Source of the DNA: Oribacterium asaccharolyticum ACB7
GTDB lineage: Bacteria > Bacillota > Clostridia > Lachnospirales > Lachnospiraceae
Length of the DNA stretch: 64,000 nucleotides
Assembly: GCF_000238075.1 (NCBI RefSeq)
Contig: NZ_JH414505.1
Span: 529,904 to 593,903, forward strand
Reading direction: 5' to 3'
Positions 55,126-62,131 of the stretch are shown here, piece by piece (within the stretch, counting starts at the first letter, position 1; every line of letters begins with the position of its first letter). A program made the translations under genes and the position numbers. Under the pieces are notes generated by a model. The model was given only the letters and a program-made list of their open reading frames with translations. It had not been told where the DNA came from and did no database searches.

Positions 55126-55362
55126 TTTCCGTATCCTTTCCGTGATGAAAAAGGGAATTCCTATATGAAAAAGCGAGTTCATATGATTCAATATTTTTAA
55201 TTATTTGATTGCTCTATCTTAAATCTTTTGAAAATAGCCGTAAAGTCATTTTTATACATTCTTTCTTGTGTATTTATTAAATATTTTGAAATATTAACCG
55301 TATCTTCCGTGTTTTATTTGTTAAGAATCGAGTAGGAGGCGTGCCGTCCTCTCACAGCAAAA

Positions 55363-55390
55363 AAGAGGCCCTGCGTATGCAGAACCTCTT
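55363..55390 (-). terminator. terminator downstream of flavodoxin
   Basis: AAGAGG and CCTCTT plus inner CTGC/GCAG form a stem; on the minus strand it is followed by a T run (A run 55359-55364). It lies about 90 bp after the flavodoxin stop. Confidence 0.85.
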
Positions 55391-55399
55391 CCTATTCTT

Positions 55400-55472
55400 A
55401 ACAAGTGACGCGGGCAAAGCCTGAGACATCCTGTTCATAACGAGTATCGCTCGCAAAGCCTGCGATATCTCC
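55400..55472. repeat. two palindromic repeats in tandem (diverged copy D2 and copy D)
   Basis: Copy D at 55439-55472 has AACGAGTATCGCTCGC and GCGATATCT on either side of AAAGCCT. A diverged copy precedes it at 55400-55435, with AACAAG and CTGTT ends around a matching GCAAAGCCTG centre. Both lie just after the flavodoxin stop. Confidence 0.65.
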
Positions 55473-55480
55473 TTTTTTCC

Positions 55481-55903
55481 TTAAGCCTTAGCCAAAGCCT
55501 CTCCTAAAGCCTTACAGTTTGCAAGTCCTTCTTCATCCGGTGTCAGGTTGCAGATAACGGGCTCCGCCACTAAAACCGCTCCGGCCTCTTTCATTCTTCC
55601 TTCCCAGGTACGCATCCACTCTCCATCACCCCAGTCATAGGATCCGAAAAGAGCAATCTTCTTTCCCGAAACGGACGGAAGCAACTCTTCTACGAAAGGT
55701 TCCATCTCGCCCTCATCCAGAACCTCATCTCCCATTGCGGGACATCCTAAAGCAAAAACGGATTCTCCTGCCAAATCGGCTGCGGAAATATCGGATACGC
55801 TGATTGCCTTTCCCTCTCCGCCTGCAGCCTGAATGCCCTCTACTACCGCATCGGCCATAGCCTCTGTATTTCCTGTCTGGCTCCAAAATACAACCTTAAT
55901 CAT
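55481..55903 (-). CDS. flavodoxin
   Basis: The 140-residue single-FMN electron carrier has the phosphate-binding loop WSQTGNTEAMADAV, then FALGCPAMGDEVLDEGEMEPF (isoalloxazine loop) and FGSYDWGDGEWMRTWEGRM with the aromatic partner. It replaces ferredoxin under iron limitation or stress. An Fnr-type operator lies at 55974-55989, so it is probably made with hcp and the hemerythrin operon, and it could donate electrons to Hcp or related enzymes. The AGGAGG site precedes the ATG. Confidence 0.95.
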   Translation of the reverse strand: MIKVVFWSQTGNTEAMADAVVEGIQAAGGEGKAISVSDISAADLAGESVFALGCPAMGDEVLDEGEMEPFVEELLPSVSGKKIALFGSYDWGDGEWMRTWEGRMKEAGAVLVAEPVICNLTPDEEGLANCKALGEALAKA

Positions 55904-55973
55904 CGTTTGTCCTCCTTTGTAAAAAATACATTTGCTCCTTTGTCTATATCATACTATTTTACCGGGAATTACT

Positions 55974-55989
55974 TGTTGCTATTGCAACA
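55974..55989 (-). promoter_or_regulatory. Fnr-family operator, site 3 (flavodoxin)
   Basis: TGTTGCTATTGCAACA is a perfect palindrome. On the minus strand a -10 TATGAT is at 55953-55948, giving a predicted start near 55941 and an operator centre about 40.5 bp upstream, again class II position and without a -35. Confidence 0.75.
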
Positions 55990-56070
55990 GTTCTTTGTCC
56001 TGTTTGCAATAAGCTTTCCTTTCCAATAGATGGAACACGAATAAATGAATCCCCCCTTAGGGAATCTTTC

Positions 56071-56215
56071 CGGCTATGCCGCCATGGCTTTCTCACAGCA
56101 GCTCTCGGTTATGCCGCCCTAGCCTTCTTACAATAGCTCTCGGTTATGCCGCCATGGCCTTCTTACAATAGCTCTCGGTTATGCCGCCATGGCCTTCTCA
56201 CAGCAGTACTCGGCC
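56071..56215. repeat. 35-bp tandem repeat spanning the DUF3793 stop codon
   Basis: Units start at 56071, 56106, 56141 and 56176 with exact 35-bp spacing, each with TATGCCGCCATGGCC or a variant; a degenerate fifth begins at 56211 within the coding sequence. The fourth includes the stop codon (56179-56181). Because 35 is not a multiple of three, each copy shifts frame and the array cannot be a coding repeat. Confidence 0.9.
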
Positions 56216-56817
56216 ATCACAGCCAAATTCTCACAACGCTCGGCAAGTGCTGTAAAGCGGGCTATACATTCGTCAAAAAGTTGAAAACGTCTCAATGCCC
56301 CCTCTACATCAAAGTAAACCTTCCAGTACCCCGTCAGCTTCGCCTTTTGCCTGGGATTCTCGATAAATGCACGAATGTCCCAAAGAGGATAGCCCAAGAA
56401 AATACCGACCTCGTGAGGAAATACGTCTCCCGCCCCTTTATAGTTTTGGAAGCGCTCCTTAAAACGTAGAATCCAGTCTTCTCCTTCCTCATATCCCAGA
56501 TGTAAGGAATACAAAAAACGCTGTACCCTTTTATCCGCCAAATGGCGAAGTAAGGTTTCTTTTCGGTATAGTAAAATGCTTTCCTTCTCTGCTGAATATA
56601 AAGTCAAAATGGAAAGCTCGCTTTCCGTTCCCTTCTCTGCTCCCGCATTTCTTCTTTGGAGCAGCACTCTTTCCAATAATTTCTTTTCTTCCTTCGTGAC
56701 TGTAAAGATTGCCGCCGGCTTTAAACCGACAATAACCGGTGCATTCAGACAGAGATGTTCTTTTACCAAATCTTCTGCTGTCTTGTTTTTTTTAAAGAAT
56801 ACTCTGCCCTTCTCCAT
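56179..56817 (-). CDS. DUF3793 family protein
   Basis: The 212-residue soluble protein matches the Clostridial DUF3793 family: NAPVIVGLKPAAIFTVTKEE, then SLHLGYEEGEDWILRFKERFQ, EVGIFLGYPLWDIRAFIEN and KLTGYWKVYFDVEGALRRFQLFDEC. The function is unknown; members often lie with flavodoxin or iron-uptake genes, as here. A clear promoter and a near-perfect 20-bp palindrome (56834-56853) lie upstream. The last Cys-rich segment (YCCEKAMAA) derives from the 35-bp repeat. Confidence 0.85.
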   Translation of the reverse strand: MEKGRVFFKKNKTAEDLVKEHLCLNAPVIVGLKPAAIFTVTKEEKKLLERVLLQRRNAGAEKGTESELSILTLYSAEKESILLYRKETLLRHLADKRVQRFLYSLHLGYEEGEDWILRFKERFQNYKGAGDVFPHEVGIFLGYPLWDIRAFIENPRQKAKLTGYWKVYFDVEGALRRFQLFDECIARFTALAERCENLAVMAEYCCEKAMAA

Positions 56818-56833
56818 AATTACCCCTCTATTA

Positions 56834-56892
56834 GTTAGTTTATATTAACTAACCATAATGAGGATTATATTAGTTCCATCTAACTTTGTCCA
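56834..56892 (-). promoter_or_regulatory. DUF3793 promoter with palindromic operator
   Basis: On the minus strand TGGACA (56892-56887), 17-bp spacer and TATAAT (56869-56864) form a strong promoter. The sequence GTTAGTTTATATTAACTAAC (56834-56853) is a near-perfect inverted repeat at about +4 to +23, where a bound repressor would block transcription. Its TTAG/CTAA ends recall DtxR/IdeR-type iron boxes, which is inference. Confidence 0.65.
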
Positions 56893-57081
56893 GTGCTTTT
56901 TAGTCCGAAGGAACAGATTCCTCTCTTTTTACTTCTCTTACGTGTCCTCCCTCGCAATTCTTGCAGCTTTGTAAGATTTCTTTCATCCTTTCCTTCTTTT
57001 CTACTGTTTTTCTTTATCTTTTTTATTTTTCTTTAAGTCATAAAACATATTTTAATCACAGTTTCCGATTATCCTATACAC

Positions 57082-57100
57082 AGTTACATAAGATGTAACT
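57082..57100. promoter_or_regulatory. orphan 19-bp palindrome
   Basis: AGTTACAT-AAG-ATGTAACT has perfect 8-base arms around a 3-base centre. It lies 265 bp from DUF3793 and 192 bp after the aminotransferase gene, so no target gene can be named. The rest of 56893-57290 holds no gene, only the hairpins at 57125-57161 and 57175-57216. Confidence 0.45.
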
Positions 57101-57174
57101 AATAAAAAAGCTTTTCATACTCAACTCCGGAACCTTCTCCTGTAAATACAGGTTTCGGAGTCCCCCTTCAAAAT

Positions 57175-57216
57175 GATAGCAAAAGAGCAAGGCGCACGCC
57201 TTGCTCTTTTGCTATC
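57175..57216 (-). terminator. aminotransferase terminator with 20-bp perfect arms
   Basis: GATAGCAAAAGAGCAAGGCG and its exact complement at 57197-57216 leave only two bases in the centre. On the minus strand it is followed by ATTTTG. It lies 76 bp after the aminotransferase stop. Directly beyond, 57125-57161 holds another stem-loop (ACTCCGGAACC with GGTTTCGGAGT, one mismatch). Confidence 0.75.
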
Positions 57217-57291
57217 TTCTTAGAAACCGGAGTCACGCAAGGGCAAATCCCGTGCCCCTCATTTTAATCGTACTTATACCCCGGAGAGAGT

Positions 57292-58515
57292 CTATCTCTC
57301 CTCTTCCGCCTCCTTTTCGCTCTCCCAATTTCTGCAATCCTCTGCCAAAGCACGAAAGGCCGGAAGAGACGCTTCTATCTTCTCATAAGGCACACAATAG
57401 GCTAAACGGAAATAACCGGGAAGTCCGAATCCGTCCGTCGGAACCAAAATAATATGCTGCTTTTCCGCAAGCTTCACAAAGCTTTCCGTGTCTTCCAGAG
57501 GGGACTTCACAAGAAGATAAAAGGCGCCCTGAGGCGGTACACAGGTAAAGCCCATTTCGGTAAGCTCCGTGTAGAGTAATTTACGGTTTCTGTCATAGAA
57601 GCCCAAATCAATTTTCACATCCAGGCACTGCCCGATTACCTTTTGGAATAAGGAAGGGGCATTGACAAAGCCGAGTGTCCGCCCGGTAATGATTGCCGCC
57701 TGCATAAGCAGCTCTCCGTCCTCCACTGCATCGGAAATTGCCATATAGCCGATACGCTCACCCGGAATGGAAAGTGTCTTGGAAAAGGAATAGAGATAGA
57801 TGCTGTTTCGATACAGATTCGGTAAATACGGAACCTCCCGTCCGTCGTAGGCCAGTTCACGATACGGTTCATCACAAATCAGATAAATCGGATGCCCTAC
57901 TCTTTCTTCCGCCTCCTTCAGCATCTTCGTTAAAAGAAGCAGTTCTTCTTCGGAGTAAATGATGCCGCTGGGGTTATTCGGGTTATTGAGAATCACCGCC
58001 TTGGTTCTCTGTCTGATCATCCGCTCTGCAGCGTCCAAATTCAGAGAGAAATCGTCCGCCCTCATCGGAACTACAGCCAGTTTTCCCTTATAATGGGAAA
58101 CATAGGACTTGTATTCCGTAAAATACGGGGCAAAGCAAAGGACCTCATCCTCCTCGTCCAAAAGGCAGCGCATAAGGATATTCAGTCCCCCTGCAGCACC
58201 TGCACAAAGTAAAATATTGTCCTTATGGTAGTTTTGCCCGAAACGGGAGTTCAAATGCTCCGCAACCTGTGTTCGAACATCATCGAAACCGGCATTTTTC
58301 ATATAACCGTGAATCTCATGCGGATCCTGATTTTCCAAAAGACTGATAATGGCATTCTTCACCTCATAGGGTACCGGCGCAACGGGATTTCCCAGGCTGA
58401 AATCATAGACCTGATCTTTTCCATAATTTTTCGCCATTTCCTGTCCCATTTCAAACATTTTCCGAATGACGGAATTCCCCGCCATGAGACCTTCCATCGT
58501 GCGTGCTAAACTCAT
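57292..58515 (-). CDS. class I/II pyridoxal-phosphate aminotransferase
   Basis: The 407-residue cytosolic enzyme has PLP motifs AGAAGGLNILMRCLL, LNNPNNPSGIIYSEEE, LICDEPYRELAYDG and the Schiff-base Lys in YSFSKTLSIPGERIGY. Near the N-terminus DFSLGNPVAPVPYEVKNAI resembles the aspartate-type aminotransferases. The substrate is not readable. AGGAGGA precedes the ATG. It has its own terminator; the upstream CmpB-family gene is only 37 bp away, so the two may be co-transcribed. Confidence 0.92.
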   Translation of the reverse strand: MSLARTMEGLMAGNSVIRKMFEMGQEMAKNYGKDQVYDFSLGNPVAPVPYEVKNAIISLLENQDPHEIHGYMKNAGFDDVRTQVAEHLNSRFGQNYHKDNILLCAGAAGGLNILMRCLLDEEDEVLCFAPYFTEYKSYVSHYKGKLAVVPMRADDFSLNLDAAERMIRQRTKAVILNNPNNPSGIIYSEEELLLLTKMLKEAEERVGHPIYLICDEPYRELAYDGREVPYLPNLYRNSIYLYSFSKTLSIPGERIGYMAISDAVEDGELLMQAAIITGRTLGFVNAPSLFQKVIGQCLDVKIDLGFYDRNRKLLYTELTEMGFTCVPPQGAFYLLVKSPLEDTESFVKLAEKQHIILVPTDGFGLPGYFRLAYCVPYEKIEASLPAFRALAEDCRNWESEKEAEEER

Positions 58516-58552
58516 TTCCTCCTCCTAAAGAGCTTGATTCAGCTTCTTTTTT

Positions 58553-59668
58553 CTAAAGGCTTCCATGCTGATTTGTATCCTTTAAGGGCTTTAGAGCCGC
58601 TTTCTTTAAATCGTCAAATCCACTTGCCTCGGACACCGCCTCCGGATTGTTCCGAAGCATCGTTTTTACCCACCAAGGCATCTTTCCGCTGTTTTCATTT
58701 CCGCCGTCTTCCAGAAGAGAAAGTCGCTCTTCCAAACGGGTCTTGTCTTTTTCCAACTCAACGAGCGTTTTCTGCCCAGAGAAGATGGCTTCCGCGGAAT
58801 CCTTGACATTGCCTGCTACTGCTACGACAGAGTTCTTCAGGCTGCTGGCTACCGCCACGGTGGAGTCCTTCATGGAACTCGCCATGGCCACGGTAGAATC
58901 TTTTACGGTACTCGCTACCGCTACGGTGGAATCCTTTACAGTACTCGCTACCGCTACAGTGGAATCCTTTACGGAGCTCGCTACCAGCTTTGCCGCCGCT
59001 ACATTGCCTTCCGTCTTCTGGACTTCCCGGATTTCTTCCGCGGACTGTTCCCATTCCGCTTTGGTATCTGCAAGTTTCTCATAGACTTCGGCAATGGATT
59101 TTCTCAAAAGCTGGATCTCCTCCGAATTCGCCGCCAGACGTGTAACTCTTTCCTTCAGTTCCAGTGCGGCAATCACGGAGAAAATCACATCTTCCACAAA
59201 TAAAGTATAAAAAATGGTATTCATCACAACAAAGGTGATGTACGACCAGGTCTCCGGAATACTGGCAATTCGAGGATGCACTACCCGGATCACAAAAATG
59301 GCGGCAAGCCCCCAGCCAATGGATGCCGGTAAGCAAATGTAGCCGTGAAAATTCAGGGGATTCTGCGAATAATCCCACCAACGCATATGGAAGATTTTGT
59401 TCATTAAAAATCCGGTAACGAGCTCCAAGCAAGTACCGCCGAAAAAACCGACCAAGAACAAATACAGTCGATTTCCCTCATGCCCCTGTGTAAACAGAAG
59501 TAAGAGAGATGCTCCTACGCCGTAAATCGGAAGCCAAGGTCCATGGCAAAATCCTCTGTTTTGCAGGTGCCCCGACTTGATGGAGCAGTAAGTTGATTCA
59601 AAACACCATCCGAACATACAATAGAGCATAAAAAAAGTAGTCCATTGTAATACCGTATATGACCCCAT
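58553..59668 (-). CDS. CmpB-family (PF06541-type) membrane protein with LEA-like repeats
   Basis: The 371-residue protein starts with the PF06541 membrane domain (LQWTTFFMLYCMFGWCFESTYCSIKSGHLQNRGFCHGPWLPIYG; about five hydrophobic segments to residue 170), often annotated as a putative ABC permease though no ATPase is nearby. A helical region (180-230) is followed by six 11-residue repeats (231-296, VKDSTVAVAST type) like those of LEA or apolipoproteins, which form amphipathic helices along membranes. A further coiled region ends the protein. The repeat is a 33-bp DNA array at 58781-58978. Confidence 0.75.
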   Translation of the reverse strand: MGSYTVLQWTTFFMLYCMFGWCFESTYCSIKSGHLQNRGFCHGPWLPIYGVGASLLLLFTQGHEGNRLYLFLVGFFGGTCLELVTGFLMNKIFHMRWWDYSQNPLNFHGYICLPASIGWGLAAIFVIRVVHPRIASIPETWSYITFVVMNTIFYTLFVEDVIFSVIAALELKERVTRLAANSEEIQLLRKSIAEVYEKLADTKAEWEQSAEEIREVQKTEGNVAAAKLVASSVKDSTVAVASTVKDSTVAVASTVKDSTVAMASSMKDSTVAVASSLKNSVVAVAGNVKDSAEAIFSGQKTLVELEKDKTRLEERLSLLEDGGNENSGKMPWWVKTMLRNNPEAVSEASGFDDLKKAALKPLKDTNQHGSL

Positions 59669-59755
59669 AAAAATACCTCTTTGTATCTTTCTGCAAAATC
59701 ATATCCTAGCACAAAATGGACTTTTTTACAAATTTTCGGCAAAAGGAAACGAGCT

Positions 59756-60424
59756 CTATCCCCTCTTTGCAAGCCGTTCCAGCGCTTCCGGAAGTTCCTT
59801 AAGACAAGTGATTTTCTCTTCAAAGCTCTCCGGATTCCCAAAACCGTATGAAGCGAAAATAAAGGGAATCCCGCATTCCTTTGCGGAAGCACGGTCCAAT
59901 GCGGTATCGCCAAGGTAAACCGTCTTTTCCCGGCTCAGACCGTTTCTTTCCATAACAAGACGGATGTTCTCCGCCTTGGATTTTCCGGTATTCCCGAAGC
60001 ACTCGATATCCCGGATAAGCTGCCCTTCCCCGAAGGCTAAGCCTGCCGCAGTAAGCATGGCTTCTATATAGCCCGACTGACAGTTGGAGACGATAAAAAG
60101 TTTTTTCCCGGCTTTCTCCAAGCTTTTCACCGTAGAAACAAAATCCGGAAAAAACCTGCCGGGATGTTTTGCCAGGTAAATATTTTCATACTCCATGGCA
60201 TAGCACATGATTTCTTCTCTTCTCTCCTTCTCCAATCCGGGAAGCAGCCCCTCTCCGATGGCTTCCATCGTGAGCCCCATATACGGTTCCAAATCCGCAG
60301 CCGTAAGAACTCTCCCCTTGCTCTCAGGGTAGTTCTGAAACGCCTCCGTCCAAGACTCCGCTACTTCCTTCGCACTGTCCCAAATCGTTCCGTCCACATC
60401 AAAAATCACTGCTTCCATTTCCAT
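59756..60424 (-). CDS. HAD superfamily hydrolase, phosphoglycolate phosphatase-like
   Basis: The 222-residue phosphatase has the catalytic DxD motif in AVIFDVDGTIWDSA, motif II FIVSNCQSG, motif III Lys (TGKSKAENI) and motif IV YLGDTALDRASA. The cap domain between motifs I and II is of the beta-phosphoglucomutase/Gph type. Substrate unknown. AAGGGG lies 5 bp before the ATG. The start overlaps the stop of the upstream gene by 26 bp, so they are probably translated together. Confidence 0.9.
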   Translation of the reverse strand: MEMEAVIFDVDGTIWDSAKEVAESWTEAFQNYPESKGRVLTAADLEPYMGLTMEAIGEGLLPGLEKERREEIMCYAMEYENIYLAKHPGRFFPDFVSTVKSLEKAGKKLFIVSNCQSGYIEAMLTAAGLAFGEGQLIRDIECFGNTGKSKAENIRLVMERNGLSREKTVYLGDTALDRASAKECGIPFIFASYGFGNPESFEEKITCLKELPEALERLAKRG

Positions 60425-61241
60425 TCAGACCCCTTTCCTCCATTACCGTCTTCCATTGCTCTTCTCCCCCGTTTATCTTCCGGAAATAAAGCTCCAAAAA
60501 TACTTCTTTCACAGGCCTTGCCTTTTCTTCCAGGCCTACCGCCGCAGGAATAAACAGCAAAACCTCTCCTATTTCCTCCGCCATCTTTCTGGACAGGGAC
60601 TCATCGCTCATGCGAATCATCCCAAAGACTGTAGAGCCATAGCTTTTATCCTTTACACAGTTTTCCAGCCAAAGTAAGGCAAAGCACTCTATCTCTTTCT
60701 GTCGCAAAGCCGAAAGCGCATCCGCTCCGCCTTCCGTTTGTCCTTCCATTTTCCCGTCCGAAACAAAAATATCGAGGAGCTTATCAAGCTCTTTTTTTAC
60801 CGCCCTTCGATTCCAAAAGTGAATCCCGGTTCTGCCTGCAATCAGAATATTCATCCAGCTGTACATGTACCGGTCCACAATGACGGGATTCTTTTGAAAC
60901 GCTTTGCTTTCCCGGAGCGGACGATCCTGCAGACTCGGATAGCGTTCATAAAGCACACTTAGCCGTTTTTCTTCTTCTCGCTTCTCTTCTTCCCGCTTCC
61001 CGTTTTCACTCTGCTCTTCCGGCTGCGCTTCTTCCTGTTTCCCGTTTTCACTCTGCTCTTCCGGCTGCTCTTCTTCCCGTTTCTCTTTTTCACTCTGCTC
61101 TTCCGGCGCATCTCCCTGCAAGCGTCTTATTTTTTCTAAAATAAGCTTTTCCCTTTTTTCCGGATTCCTCTCTTCATAGAAGCTCTCCGGCCAATCCGAA
61201 AACGGATCTTTTTCTTCCGCTAAATCCTCTCTAAACAGCAT
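60399..61241 (-). CDS. uncharacterised acidic protein with 14-residue repeats
   Basis: I do not recognise a family. From ATG 61241 (GAGAGGG site upstream; the frame to 61265 has none) the 280-residue protein has a short N-terminal region, then a Glu/Lys/Gln-rich tract encoded by a 42-bp unit repeated three times (EEQSENGKQEEAQP type, near 61005-61110), followed by a helical domain (SLQDRPLRESKAFQKNPVIVDRYMYSWMNILIAGRT...KEIECFALLWLENCVKDKSYGSTVFGMIRMSD). No membrane segment or signal. It overlaps the HAD gene and probably shares its operon. The repeat looks disordered. Confidence 0.65.
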   Translation of the reverse strand: MLFREDLAEEKDPFSDWPESFYEERNPEKREKLILEKIRRLQGDAPEEQSEKEKREEEQPEEQSENGKQEEAQPEEQSENGKREEEKREEEKRLSVLYERYPSLQDRPLRESKAFQKNPVIVDRYMYSWMNILIAGRTGIHFWNRRAVKKELDKLLDIFVSDGKMEGQTEGGADALSALRQKEIECFALLWLENCVKDKSYGSTVFGMIRMSDESLSRKMAEEIGEVLLFIPAAVGLEEKARPVKEVFLELYFRKINGGEEQWKTVMEERGLNGNGSSDF

Positions 61242-61385
61242 ATTCCCTCTCAGTTCATGATTCATTCATATTTTGTTATCACATTGTTTACAGCATAAAC
61301 ATAGTTTATTCATGCCTCTTTTTTATACTGCATGCAGATAACGAAATAAACGTTATTCATTAAATAGATTTTTTTCATAATACTT

Positions 61386-61440
61386 GGCAGGAGTAACCTT
61401 GGTGTTGCCCCTGCCTCCTCCCTTTTATGGGAGTTTTTTT
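61386..61440 (+). terminator. plus-strand terminator-like structure without an upstream gene
   Basis: GGCAGG (61386-61391) and CCTGCC (61410-61415) form one stem; CTCCC (61418-61422) and GGGAG (61429-61433) form a second that runs into seven Ts on the plus strand. No plus-strand gene precedes it within 1 kb and the YesL gene ends here on the other strand, so a small RNA or an antisense terminator is possible. Confidence 0.35.
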
Positions 61441-62125
61441 ATTTCTCACTTTGTACATTTTCCTCTTCGGGCTCTTGCTCTTCCGGCTTCTTTTTCTCGT
61501 AGCGGGCAAAAATCCTCCTGAAAAAAGCGGAATTCATCCAAGCCAGCAGCGGAAATCCCAAAATAAAGAAGACGGGAACAAACATCGGAACAAGTCTCAG
61601 TAAAAAGAAAATCAGAATGACCGATGCAAAGTCCAAAGCCAGAATTCCCAAGGTATAGGGAAGGTGGTGAATGGACATCAGTAAGGCATGGAGCATCACC
61701 TTCTGCCAACTGTTTTCAAAGCGGGAGAGAAGCGGCCATACATACAGAAATACGAAAATCCAAAGCAAAATCAGTGCATCGGTAATTCCTTGCAGAAGAA
61801 AGCGTAGGACGGCATGATTCTGAAAAAGCACGGTGAAGAATCGATGATCCAAAAGCAAAATGCCCAGGACGGGAAGAAGAATCAGCCAGATAATCAGCCC
61901 TTCCTTCCAATTCCTTTTAAAAGAACGGAAAAACATACGAAAATTTCCGTCATCCTCATCTTTCACGATTTTCAAAGTGCAATAGTACAGGGCAGTCGTG
62001 GAAATCCCGAAAGTCACAATCGGAAGCGAGCAGACAATCCAAAGTAAGTTCAGTACCATGATGTCCGCAAGTCTGCCCACAAAACGCCATATATCGTTGT
62101 CATAATTAAAAAAGCCTTGTAACAT
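61439..62125 (-). CDS. YesL family (DUF624) membrane protein
   Basis: The 228-residue protein has five to six hydrophobic segments, starting with MLQGFFNYDNDIWRFVGRLADIMVLNLLWIVCSLPIVTFGISTTALYYCTLKIV, the classical DUF624/YesL opening. The family is found beside sugar transporters and two-component systems, but its function is unknown. A charged tail rich in Glu/Lys closes it. It starts 6 bp after the BCCT gene stop, so the two are in one operon. Confidence 0.88.
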   Translation of the reverse strand: MLQGFFNYDNDIWRFVGRLADIMVLNLLWIVCSLPIVTFGISTTALYYCTLKIVKDEDDGNFRMFFRSFKRNWKEGLIIWLILLPVLGILLLDHRFFTVLFQNHAVLRFLLQGITDALILLWIFVFLYVWPLLSRFENSWQKVMLHALLMSIHHLPYTLGILALDFASVILIFFLLRLVPMFVPVFFILGFPLLAWMNSAFFRRIFARYEKKKPEEQEPEEENVQSEK

Positions 62126-62131
62126 TTCGTT

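Noticed and set aside
56071..56215. CRISPR-like direct repeats
   Set aside because: Units are directly adjacent without spacers; it is a tandem repeat.
57175..57216. Transposon terminal inverted repeats
   Set aside because: The arms are separated by two bases, so this is a hairpin terminator rather than element ends.
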